A stretch of 21,423 nt of DNA, from positions 780,749 through 802,171 of the forward strand of contig BFEA01000017.1 in NCBI GenBank assembly GCA_003427395.1. The letters run 5' to 3'. This document shows positions 6,776-14,325 of this stretch, in pieces. A program made the translations under genes and the position numbers. Numbering within the stretch: the first letter of the stretch is position 1; each line of letters opens with the position of its first letter. The notes under the pieces are model-generated. The model was not told the DNA's origin and made no database searches. It was given only the letters and a program-made list of their open reading frames with translations. Origin of the DNA: Chara braunii (Eukaryota > Streptophyta > Charophyceae > Charales > Characeae).

Positions 6776-7159
6776 GGGCCTAGTTGCACTACTCACCATC
6801 CGTCACATTTCGTGGCGGATCCGTGGAGAGTGAAAAATATGAGAATCGTGTCGAACTCAAGGCCTGGTTGCACGTACTGGCCACGAGATTTCTTCTACAG
6901 AAAAGTTAAAAAAAATTGTCTCCCCCATGTCGACTCGTGAAGCCCTGCACTCTCCAGAAAGCTGTTTTGTGGCGAGGTCCGAAGACCACCCTCCACAAAC
7001 CGCCGTGCACAGGCGGGGAAACTGAATTCACTCTCCACAAGTTGTGTCGACGGTGTGGCGAGCCGTCTGACACATTTTGCATTCACCAAGTTTGGCGAGT
7101 AAGTGCAACCAGGCGCCTACTCGCCAAACTTGGCCTATGGCAGTAGTGCAACTAGGCCC
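6776..7159. mobile_element. MITE, 384 bp, with TTA duplication
   Basis: The left end GGGCCTAGTTGCACTACTCA and the reverse complement of the right end (GGGCCTAGTTGCACTACTGC) form inverted repeats. Perfect TTA duplications flank it (6773-6775, 7160-7162). It is PIF/Harbinger-like by ends and duplication size. A second inverted pair, GGCCTGGTTGCAC at 6861 and GTGCAACCAGGCGCC ending at 7116, suggests a nested element, and CAAGTTTGGCGAGTA/TACTCGCCAAACTTGG (7087-7133) is a further inverted repeat near the right end. No transposase. Confidence 0.8.
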
Positions 7160-7204
7160 TTACTGCCCATCAAACCGACAGGACACCGTGCAGTCCACGT
7201 GCGC

Positions 7205-7296
7205 CTTTTCCTTGGGGCTCCCCCATTGCAATACCAGGCCTTGGCCCTTTTCCTTGGGCCCACCAGCAACCTCCCCCATTGCAATACCAGGCCTTC
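7205..7296 (+). repeat. Direct repeat, two units of ~45-54 bp
   Basis: CCTTTTCCTTGGG and CTCCCCCATTGCAATACCAG each occur twice in the same order (7205/7246 and 7217/7271). The rest of 7300-7900 shows no recognisable gene. A TATA-rich segment followed by TTTCAAGCGGGAAAAG (7313-7358) resembles 12678-12815. Confidence 0.65.
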
Positions 7297-7911
7297 CCCC
7301 ACCCCCCAACAGTTCCCGCTATATACGAGGCGCCTATTTGTATTTCAAGCGGGAAAAGCATCCCCGCTGTTTTAAATGCCCAAAGGGGTATTTCATGTGG
7401 TCCCGCCGTCCGTACCAGTCCAGTCCGTTGGCTGAGGGTATACTCCAGCATGCAGCATACAGTCTGTTGTCCCATCCATCCTTCATTGTGACTTCTCAAT
7501 AGTACACGGTGTGAGTCCTTGGTGTGTGCTGTGTGCTATCGCCTCCATGCCTGTCAGCCTTCCAACTCCACCTTCATCTCCACCTGCTTCCTCACCCTTC
7601 ATCTCCACAGTAGCTTGGATCTGCCAGCTCGGCAGTCCCACTTCACTTTCCAGCCAATTTTGCAGAGATATCATAGTTTAGCGCATACTCACAGCAAGAG
7701 TTTCCTGAATGCTCCTGGCACAGTTCACTGCCAGAATCAGATGCAAACCTTACAGAATGCGTGATCTGTATGCCCTAAATGATCTCTCCTTTTTGTTATT
7801 CCTTGTATTAATCATTTTGCAAGAGGCAGGGGACTTGTGGGGGTTGAGGGAGGCTGGATGGGTCGTGGAAAGGATGCGCAGTTGAGGGGATGGGCAGCCT
7901 GAAGGGCATTG

Positions 7912-8034
7912 TTTTTTTTTTCTTTTTCTTTTTTTCCCGCTTCCAAGGCTGCAATCCTAGGGGTGATAAGAGCATATTCCCCTGATTGGGGTCTTGTGCA
8001 TGGCTCTATGTTATTGGTGGAGAGCTGTACCTGC
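7912..8034 (-). mobile_element. Retroposon family Z 3' end, diverged copy
   Basis: After a T-rich run (7912-7936) the plus strand has CCCGCTTCCAAGGCTGCAAT and, ~70 bp later, TTATTGGTGGAGAGCTGTAC-CTGCTGGGA. These are the tail-proximal motifs of family Z, separated here by a ~65-bp intervening segment. Minus-strand orientation with a poly-A tail. Confidence 0.45.
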
Positions 8035-8104
8035 TGGGATGCGAATGGAGGGGAATAGGGGGGAATAAGAACCCTGTTTTGGGGGTCTTCTTTGCCCCCC
8101 TCCA

Positions 8105-8340
8105 TGTCTGGCGCTGATATGGTATTTTACTGTATCAAATCAGTCGGGCTTTTTAGGGAATAATCAGCACAGGGCGAACATCTTATCTTAGTACTCATTA
8201 TGTGGCTCCTGCCTTTCTAACCTTCAGCTGTACAACATTCAGCAATCAGCGATGCACCGCTGCAGTACAGATCGAATGGTTCAGCCTTCGAGTAGAGATT
8301 CCTACGGCTGAGACAAACACGACGGTCACCGCAGAATAGG
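8105..8340. other. Nothing recognised
   Basis: Unique-looking sequence with no long ORF, RNA gene or clear repeat; it runs into the triplet tract. Confidence 0.3.
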
Positions 8341-8565
8341 TACAATCTCCACCTCCTCCTCCTTTCTCCTCCTCCTCCTCGTCTCCCTCCTCCTCCTCCT
8401 CCTTTCTCCTCCTCTCCTCCTCCTCCTCCTCCCCCTTTCTCCTCCTCCTCCTCCTCCTCCNCCNCCNCCTCCNCCTCCTCNNCNCCGNCNCCNCTNCNCC
8501 NCCTTCGCCNTNTCCTCCTCTCTCCTCCTCCTCCTCCTCCTCCCCCTCTCAACTCCTCCTCCTGA
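8341..8565. repeat. (TCC)n triplet tract with ambiguous bases
   Basis: An almost pure pyrimidine plus strand of TCC/CTC triplets with scattered N at about 8461-8512, which suggests the tract was poorly resolved. The glutamate/glycine-rich minus-strand reading frame here is a product of the repeat. Confidence 0.95.
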
Positions 8566-8746
8566 ATCATGCAGGCTCGACAGGTGATCCCAACCGGAAT
8601 GAAAATCCCTGCAAGCTCCGTGGTCAACCGTTTATGGTTGGACCTTGTCGTCGCCTCTAGCCGTCAAGATCCGTGATCTGATGTCATTGGACGCTGGAGA
8701 TGTATAGGCCTTGTGCTGTTTGTGCAGGTGCGGTGTAACTGCTAGC

Positions 8747-8855
8747 TACCTTCTTCCCCCGAATTCAACGTACGGTCATTATAGCTGTATTTAGACTGGA
8801 AGATCGGCCAAATTCCGCTATAATGACCGTACGTTGTATTCGGGGGAAGAAGGTA
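8747..8855. repeat. Long hairpin 1: 39-bp arms, 1 mismatch, 31-nt loop
   Basis: The left arm (8747-8785) and right arm (8817-8855) are inverted copies differing at one position; the outer ends are TACCTTCTTCCCCCGAAT and its complement, the inner ends CATTATAGC and GCTATAATG. The spacer is 8786-8816. It could be a tiny foldback element or the source of a small-RNA precursor. No flanking duplication was recognised. Confidence 0.9.
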
Positions 8856-8914
8856 GGGAGCTAGGGTGTGCATGAGGGTGCCATGGCGCCCAGCCTCGTG
8901 CACAACTCCCTACC
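8852..8914. repeat. Hairpin 2 adjoining hairpin 1
   Basis: GGTAGGGAG (8852-8860) pairs with CTCCCTACC (8906-8914). After an asymmetric internal loop, TGTGCATGAGG (8867-8877) pairs with CCTCGTGCACA (8894-8904) with one G-U wobble, and GGTGCC/GGCGCC can extend the top. The first bases overlap the right arm of hairpin 1, so the two structures share sequence. Confidence 0.8.
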
Positions 8915-9063
8915 TCCCGGATAAAATGGACAGGCCGCATGACACTGTATATATACCACCAATAGTCTTCATCAATCCTCATTCCTCCAAAGCTGCTGCG
9001 TTTAGCTTTCGACGCAGATTTTTTTTTTTCCCTTTCTTGTGAACTAATTATTCTTTACCACAC

Positions 9064-9101
9064 CTGTCTCTTATACACATCTAGATGTGTATAAGAGACA
9101 G
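9064..9101. other. Nextera mate-pair junction adapter (assembly artefact)
   Basis: CTGTCTCTTATACACATCT followed directly by its reverse complement AGATGTGTATAAGAGACAG is two Tn5 mosaic ends joined head to head, the circularisation junction of Nextera mate-pair libraries. It is synthetic. The flanks 9063 and 9102 may not be adjacent in the genome. Confidence 0.97.
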
Positions 9102-9189
9102 GGATGGTACGGGGGCGGGAGGGCATGGAAAGTGGAATGGGGAATGTGGATTTTGATAGGCCGGCGAGAAACGTAATACTGCGTAATAT

Positions 9190-9217
9190 ATGATGATGAT
9201 CATCATCATCATCATTG
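9190..9217. repeat. ATGATG/CATCAT palindromic triplet run
   Basis: ATGATGATG followed by ATCATCATCATCATCAT, a small palindromic microsatellite. Confidence 0.8.
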
Positions 9218-9404
9218 GACGTGTCCCATGATGGAGGACCTCTTTTGTCGATCTACGTGCCGAGGGGGAGCTGGATGGCCAAAAGCTGCGTCAGATGCGT
9301 ACATACTGAGAATAATCACCCTTTTACTGAATTTCGTATGACTTCATAACTGCAGAGTACACCGCCGAATTGTTGGGAAACAAGGAGACGGGTGAACTGT
9401 GGAC

Positions 9405-9440
9405 GCGGGAAGCGGGAAGCGGGAAGCGGGGAAGCGGGAA
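9405..9440 (+). repeat. GCGGGAA tandem repeat
   Basis: Five near-identical 7-8 bp units of GCGGGAA(G). Confidence 0.85.
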
Positions 9441-9589
9441 TGGTGACGGGATCATGCTGAGGCTCTTGAACCCTCTTGACCCTGGCGATGAGAGCTCAGA
9501 CTCTTCTAGGGGGGGGCTTGGCGTTTGATGAAGGGAGAGTGCTATGTGATACGGCAGCGCTTCATCAAACCAGCCAATTATGGGAAACA

Positions 9590-10116
9590 GCAACGAAACA
9601 GTCTGTCACAGCCGTCATTTGCTGTCCTCTTCTGCCTCAATCCCTAGGGTTCACAGGGCAGCTCTGTATGACGGTATATATATATATATAAGCATATAAG
9701 TATATGTTAGAATATTATGTATATACATTATATATGGTATACAATCAATAAATATATATATATATGTATGTCTATATTAGAGAACTGCATGGTAAACGGT
9801 ATGCAGAGAGGGATATATATATATATATATCGTCACAAACAGAACTGCCCGGTAAAACCGTAGGCAGAGAGAGAGAAGAGGACATATATAGATATATATA
9901 TACGATATATATATATATAATATATACGATAGATATATATAATATATATATATATCGTCAAATATATATGATATATATATAATATATATATATCGTCACT
10001 ATATGAGTCGGTGAAACCCCGACGAAACAGTTTGTCACAGCCCCTCGTTTGTTGTCCTCTTCTCTCTCTCTGCCTACGGTTTACCGGGCAGTTCTGTTTG
10101 TGACGATATATATATA
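9590..10116. repeat. AT-dinucleotide zone with inverted-repeat arms
   Basis: Long (TA)n runs alternate with segments of one repeat: GAAACAG-TTTGTCACAGCC, CTCGTTTGTTGTCCTCTTCT, GCCTACGG-TTTACCGGGCAG and TTCTGTTTGTGACGATATA. Parts lie on the plus strand at about 9590-9680 and 10005-10116, and on the minus strand at about 9832-9880. The ORFs here are translations of simple repeats. Confidence 0.75.
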
Positions 10117-10154
10117 CTGTCTCTTATACACATCTAGATGTGTATAAGAGACAG
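10117..10154. other. Second Nextera mate-pair junction adapter (artefact)
   Basis: The same 38-bp joined mosaic-end sequence as at 9064-9101. It lies between (TA)n and another copy of the repeat arm, so the local order of arms may be false. Confidence 0.97.
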
Positions 10155-10339
10155 GCCTACGGTTTTACCGGGCAGTTCTGTTTGTGACGATATATATATA
10201 TATATATCCCTCTCTGCATACCGTTTACCATGCAGTTCTCTATCGTCACAAAGTTATCATATATATTATATATCGTCAAACAGAGCTGCCCGGTAAACCG
10301 TAGGGGGGCAGAGAGAGGGAGAAGAGGACAACAAACGAG
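10155..10339. repeat. Repeat-arm fragments downstream of the adapter
   Basis: A plus-strand fragment (GCCTACGGTTTTACCGGGCA) is followed by (TA)n, a CTCTCTGCATACCGTTTACC variant, and a minus-strand arm starting CGTCAAACAGAGCTGCCCGG at about 10275. Together with 10005-10116 this makes a near-perfect inverted repeat with ~110-bp arms. Confidence 0.65.
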
Positions 10340-10384
10340 GGGCTGTGACAAACTGTTTCGTCGGAGTTTCACCGACTCATCAGG
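10340..10384 (-). ncRNA. Hammerhead-ribozyme-like core (stem I not convincing)
   Basis: Minus strand: CTGATGA (10377-10383), then a perfect 5-bp stem GTCGG/CCGAC with loop TGAAACT, then GAAA, then ACA-GTT-TGT (a 3-bp stem III), then C17 of a GTC cleavage triplet (10347-10349). These are the invariant hammerhead core elements in order, with stems II and III satisfied. The sequence before CTGATGA does not pair with the ACAGCCCC after the cleavage site, so stem I is missing or was lost by rearrangement. A plus-strand relative at 10001-10040 keeps the GAAAC/GTC half but has a damaged CTGATGA. Confidence 0.4.
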
Positions 10385-10462
10385 AGGCTGAACCCTATAA
10401 TATATAAACAATATATAAGATATATATTTATGAAAAAATTATCAACATATACTTAACTGGAG

Positions 10463-10490
10463 GAATTCAGGAAGAACACCGAGTACTTCT
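10463..10490 (+). repeat. Direct repeat, left copy
   Basis: GAATTC followed by AAGAACACCGAGTACTTCT matches 11031-11058 at 24 of 28 positions. In one frame both read K/E-EF-x-KN-x-EYF. The left copy ends where microsatellite-rich repeat begins. Confidence 0.6.
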
Positions 10491-10510
10491 AGGTTGCCCC
10501 TCGTTTGTTG

Positions 10511-10512
<2 letters not shown>

Positions 10513-10588
<76 letters not shown>

Positions 10589-10665
10589 GTCTGCCCACGC
10601 TTTACGACAATCTGTGTGTGTGTGTGTGTTTGTCTGCCCACGCTTTCCCACAATCTCTCTCTCTT

Positions 10666-10719
<54 letters not shown>

Positions 10720-10741
10720 TGTGCCCACGATTTACGACAAT
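10513..10741 (+). repeat. Compound (CT)n(GT)n repeat in about three units
   Basis: CT runs followed by GT runs and a conserved unit end, GCCCACG-TTTACGACAAT, at about 10593-10612, 10636-10653 and 10722-10741. The preceding GCCCCTCGTTTGTTGCCCTC (10495-10514) belongs to the same arm repeat as 10038-10057. Histidine/threonine and valine/cysteine ORFs here are repeat artefacts. Confidence 0.9.
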
Positions 10742-10767
10742 ATATAACCACCAGTTATAATGTTTCG

Positions 10768-11087
10768 CAGTCATTTTTCTACGACGCGGCTGCATGCGCG
10801 CAGCCGCCGGAGGGATGTACCAGGGTGTACCGGGCGACCCGTTTCGTGAAAAAATACATCCCGCAAATGGCGTCGCATCCAAGGCCCATTGCCTGGATGG
10901 ATTTCCTGCAAAGGCGGCACCCCTACAAAATCCTCCTACACATCCCGCCAGAGTGGTAGAAAAACGGCCAGGAAACTTTCTCTGGTGGTTTGATGGGAGA
11001 ATTATCCTGATATGGTTACCCGGAAAGAAAGAATTCCCAAAGAACATCGAGTACTTCTTTGAGAGAGTAAGCTTTTTGACGTTGTAG
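10768..11087 (+). pseudogene. Possible coding remnant, family unknown
   Basis: Two overlapping frames look compositionally protein-like. One has RFVKKYIPQMASHPRPIAWM and ends PPEW before a stop at about 10957. Another continues with GNFLWWFDGRIILIWLPGKK to a stop after SFLTL at 11087. Switching from the first to the second would need a frameshift near 10950. No family was recognised. The 11031-11058 part is duplicated at 10463-10490, supporting an element-derived sequence. It could equally be non-coding. Confidence 0.25.
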
Positions 11088-11400
11088 CAAAACAATGCGC
11101 AGAAGAACGATGAGTTTTCTTACCAACCAGTTTTTGGTCAGCACCACCGCATGAGGATCTGCGCTCACCTGTTCATTTTTTTGTTAAGTCCGTGTGACGG
11201 GGTCCTTAGCATGATGAATGCGCGGTTCGGCCGATGGCTGCAGCCATGGCATCTCAAGCTGGGTGCCTGATCGGGAAATCAATCACAGTTCAGCAAGCCA
11301 GATTAGATCTGCTACTGAGGTGGATATCGTCTTCCTGAGGTGGAACCCATCACACACAGCCATATCCAAGGTATCGTCCAAGGTCCTAAGTTGGTGAACT
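11088..11400. other. Nothing recognised
   Basis: No RNA gene, convincing ORF or repeat seen. A short GGA-repeat (11402-11422) follows. Confidence 0.3.
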
Positions 11401-11461
11401 GGAGGGAGGAGGAGGAGGAGGAGTCCGGATGCAAACATCTCCCAACCCTATGGTGGCCGAT

Positions 11462-11588
11462 GGGCCTCGAAACACTACGCACACGGAAGGTGTGCGCAAC
11501 GGAGAATGAATCTTCCTCAGAACTTGGAAAGATACCGACCATAATTTTTGACGTTTCACATTTGTTGGTGACTTGTGCTGTGAGGTCC
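11462..11588. mobile_element. Short MITE, family W, copy 3 (diverged)
   Basis: A 127-bp segment starting GGGCCTCGAAACACTACGCA and ending ACTTGTGCTGTGAGGTCC. It carries the family core GGAAAGATACCGACCATAAT-TTTTGACGTTT. Its length agrees with the other two copies (123 and 121 bp), although the ends are diverged and no clear 3-bp duplication remains. Confidence 0.55.
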
Positions 11589-11619
11589 AATGACCGTGGC
11601 TTGCTCTGCGGACGGTGTC

Positions 11620-11687
11620 GACGTGCAAATTTTTTTTTGTTTTTTTTTTTGTTTTTTTTTTTTTTTTTGTTTGGGGACGTGCAAATT
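11620..11687 (-). mobile_element. Tail-only retroposon insertion with 12-bp duplication
   Basis: GACGTGCAAATT occurs perfectly at 11620-11631 and 11676-11687. Between the copies lies ~44 bp of almost pure T interrupted by three G, ending TTTGGG. On the minus strand this is CCCAAAC plus a poly-A run, i.e. an extremely 5'-truncated retroposon of which little more than the tail was copied. Confidence 0.8.
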
Positions 11688-11977
11688 AGCTCGGCACACC
11701 AAACCAACTGTTGTTGAAGAGAGCTGAGGTCCCGAGCGACAGTAAAACTCTAAATTACCTCGGGCCGATCAGTTCGATGAGATCGGCATCTCTCTTTCGG
11801 TTTTGGGGGGCCAAAAATCATCATATATCAAGGCCGTAGCCCTTTTCGAAAGAAAACAAGAGGTACAGTATCACCCTAAAGAAAGCTCAATGGACACATC
11901 CTTCTACCTGCTGGTAGAGAGACGTGTGCTCGAATCTTGCCGGCATCAGATTGAAGAAGAATAAATGCTGCGCCTTC

Positions 11978-12050
11978 CGTCAGCTGTCGGCTGGTAAGGC
12001 ACACTTGTGGCATTCAGAAGGTCACGGATTCAATTCCGAATTTTTCAATT
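11978..12050 (+). mobile_element. tRNA-derived SINE head, second copy
   Basis: AGCTGTCGGCTGGTAAGGCA, then ACTTGTGGCATTCAGAAGGT, then ACGGATTCAATTCCG aligns along its length with the head of the SINE at 3473-4014. The D-arm/A-box and T-arm/B-box regions are both recognisable but more diverged. The body downstream differs from the first SINE or is replaced by the tandem repeat. Confidence 0.65.
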
Positions 12051-12091
12051 CCGGATTCGCCTCATGTACTTACCTGGGCATACTTGGCAAG

Positions 12092-12242
12092 CCCCACCTG
12101 AAGATACCCCTTTGGCCACCCCTTTGGCCACCCCTTTGGCGGGCATTTAACCCCCACCTGAAGATACCCCTTTGGGCACCCCTATGGTGGGCATTTAACC
12201 CCCACCTGAAGATACTCCTTTGGCCACCCCATGGGCATTTAG
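12092..12242 (+). repeat. Tandem repeat of about 50-60 bp, three units
   Basis: CCCACCTGAAGATACCCCTT opens each unit (about 12096, 12151 and 12200), followed by TTGGCCACCCC-like segments and GGGCATTTAACCCC. The first unit contains an inner triplication of TTTGGCCACCCC. Confidence 0.85.
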
Positions 12243-12332
12243 CACACACTGCTGATGTTCAGAGGGGGAGGGGAGATGAGGGCAGGTGCAGCCACTGGTC
12301 AATGCTGAGTCCTGATGCTGCCGGCTGACAGG
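12236..12332 (-). repeat. Repeat Y, copy 2 (inverted)
   Basis: The reverse complement matches 6258-6372: GTCAGCCGGCAGCATCAGGA, then CCCTCCCCCTCTGAACATCA, then GCAGTGTGTGCTAAATGCCC. Confidence 0.6.
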
Positions 12333-12657
12333 TGTCGCGCACCCACAGGTTGGGTTTACTCTCACACATGGGACATGTTAAAAACAAAAGAAATTTGGAG
12401 GATACAGGCTGTTAAGTGGTTCCCCATAAGCCTACAATAATAAGACCAGAGGGCCGTCCTGTCTCACAAGACTGAAGATTGAATTGGGTGGGCATCAGTA
12501 CACCACACATCGCCCCCCGGTGTCAGCATGAAACCCGCACCACTTCGGTTCGGCGGCCGCCAATTTTTTTTTTCAATGGCGCCCCACGTGGCACAGCCCC
12601 TCCGAGTTTTGCTTCTGGCGACAAAAAAACTTTATGCAAGGCTGGGGCCGTGTACTT
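12333..12657. other. Nothing recognised
   Basis: No gene or repeat stands out between repeat Y and the GTTTAAAC palindrome cluster. Confidence 0.3.
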
Positions 12658-12856
12658 GCGGTTTAAACCGCCAGTACCTTTCCTATATATAGGCCGCAGG
12701 CCCCTCACTGCGACTTTTGGATGCACAAAAACTAACACGGGCCGCCTATCAAATTTATCAACAGGAAGGGTTACTTGTGTTTACCGCCATGTATGTGTTT
12801 TTCAAGCCGGGAAAGGTAATGGTGGTTTAAACCACCAGTACAGGTTTAAACCACCA
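12658..12856. repeat. Cluster of GTTTAAAC-centred palindromes
   Basis: Perfect palindromes GCGGTTTAAACCGC (12658-12671) and TGGTGGTTTAAACCACCA (12820-12837), followed by a partial one, GGTTTAAACCACCA (12843-12856). A CTATATATAGG segment at 12678-12688 and TTTCAAGCCGGGAAAGG near 12800 resemble the order at 7313-7358. Confidence 0.7.
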
Positions 12857-12888
12857 GAACCTCGCCCAAGTAATAATTTCCTAAGCGG

Positions 12889-12920
12889 CCGTTAACGCAC
12901 CGCGCCGTTAACGCACCGCG
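12889..12920 (+). repeat. Perfect 16-bp tandem duplication
   Basis: CCGTTAACGCACCGCG occurs twice back to back. Confidence 0.9.
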
Positions 12921-13257
12921 TCGGACGGGGGTCGCCCACCTATGGACTGGTGGTTCCACTTTATTAGCTACAGTGCCAAGGGTGTCGTTCCACTTTAGTG
13001 CCAAGGGAAAAACAAAAAAACAAACAAACAAAAAAAACTTCGCTCCTTCGAAGGTCCGTCGGGGGTGAAGTCCCACCGCCCAAGTTGAGTTTTCTCAATG
13101 CTGAGCTTTCTATCACATGTGGCATGGTGGGACACAGCTCTGCCGTTGATGTATTGCGAATCTAATGGTACCGAAATACAGGAGAAGAACCTACTAGATT
13201 TGGTCGTTTTGTAGATTTTTATTTGACATGAAATCCGTTTTGTAGTATGCTTTGGCC

Positions 13258-13410
13258 CTTTTTTTTTTTTTTTTTCAGAAGTTTATCATTTCATTTCTCA
13301 TGGAAAAGAGACGGCGGGAATTCGTCATAAGCAATCCGGAAAGTACCGGGGCCATTACCCAGCTTCGGCTTGTCCTGGAAACCAGGTCCAGCGTCCCTGA
13401 CTTTTACCCA
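13258..13410 (-). mobile_element. Retroposon family Z-related fragment with poly-A tail
   Basis: Poly-T at 13258-13275 is followed, further in, by TACCGGGGCCATTACCCAGC-TTCGGCT (about 13343) and CTGGAAACCAGGTCCAGCGT (about 13375). Both hairpin-forming motifs recur in the Z copies at 13598-13985, 14326-14640 and 17788-18070. On the minus strand the order is GGGACGCTGGACC, then AAGCCGAAGCTGGGTAATGG, then the A tail. Confidence 0.5.
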
Positions 13411-13594
13411 AAGAAACTTCTACCAAAACACCCTTGAAGCACCAGCTGGTGTAACCAGCTCCTCTCAAAATGTCGTAAGGCAATCAGATCGAAAGCTAGG
13501 CCATTCCGACGCCCTTTTGGTTTGGGCGGGAAACCATTTTAAGTTGAGATAACTACCCTACCCTCTCCCCCCTCTTTCCAGTGTAGATTTCTCT

Positions 13595-13597
<3 letters not shown>

Positions 13598-13628
<31 letters not shown>

Positions 13629-13988
13629 CCCGAACAAGGCTCCAATCTATTGGTGGGGAGCAGCACGTGCTGGGAACCGGGCCCAGCGTCCCATATGGAA
13701 ATTTACATAGGATTTTGAAAGTTTGAAAGTTTTTTAAGATACCGGGGCCATTACCCGGCTATGGCTAAGAGAAATTGGAGCTACTGAAACTACAGAAATA
13801 GGCAAAATTCAGAAAACAATGCAGAAACACCCCATCAATCCTCTTTACCTCACTCCGGCAAGACTTACTGCAGCAGAGCCACCATCTCCGCCGCTGCTGC
13901 ACCCTATTTCCATCCTACGAGCTAGCCCCCTCACTAATAGGACGCTTGATATCCAACCATCTACTTATCCCGCTCACCTCTTTTTTTG
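13598..13988 (-). mobile_element. Retroposon/repeat family Z, copy A
   Basis: Poly-T of ~31 (13598-13628), then ATCTATTGGTGGGGAGCAGC, GCTGGGAACCGGGCCCAGC (a hairpin), TACCGGGGCCATTACCCGGC, GAAATTGGAGCTACTGAAAC, CAAGACTTACTGCAGCAGAG and CTAGCCCCCTCACTAATAGG. The order is the same as at 17788-18290. The copy breaks at CACCTC followed by seven T. Confidence 0.65.
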
Positions 13989-14325
13989 AGAAAAAAATAA
14001 ACCCCCAGTACTTGGCCCAGCTATCGATGCCGAGCCTGGAATCCCCTGGCGCGTCGATTTCTGCCAAAGCGACGGGGTACCGTTTCATTTTCTTTTGGCT
14101 GGCGCTTCCAGCCATTGAGGTCCGGTACCCCAAAGCCCTAAATCCGCGGCGCGTTAACGGGGAAGCGCCACGGCCGATAGCTCGGCCAAGTAGTGGTGGT
14201 TTAAGAAGACCTCCCCCTGCCAGCATTGATTGCCCCAGAACCCAGGGGATTAACCGAGCAGGGACACCCTTTGATGATAGGTCAATTTGGAAAATAATAA
14301 AATATGGAAAAACCTGCAAACATGC
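13989..14325. other. Insertion-like block between Z copies, unassigned
   Basis: GC-richer than its surroundings and absent from the Z copy at 17788-18740. It has inverted pairs GGGGTACCG (14074) / CGGTACCCC (14123) and GGCTGG/CCAGCC (about 14097-14113). A minus-strand frame runs 14433 to 13915 across the block and its flanks (172 codons) but matches no known family and spans repeat DNA, so coding is doubtful. Confidence 0.35.

Noticed and set aside
8217-8627. Minus-strand Gly/Glu-rich 136-aa ORF
   Set aside because: It is a translation of the TCC triplet repeat and contains ambiguous bases; no gene support.
9676-10000. ORFs rich in Tyr/Ile in the TATATA region
   Set aside because: Simple (TA)n translation.
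10442-11095. 217-aa minus-strand ORF with His-Thr and Arg-Glu runs, and plus-strand Val-Cys / Ser-Leu ORFs
   Set aside because: The runs are (CT)n and (GT)n microsatellite read in frame; length is inflated because dinucleotide repeats lack stops.
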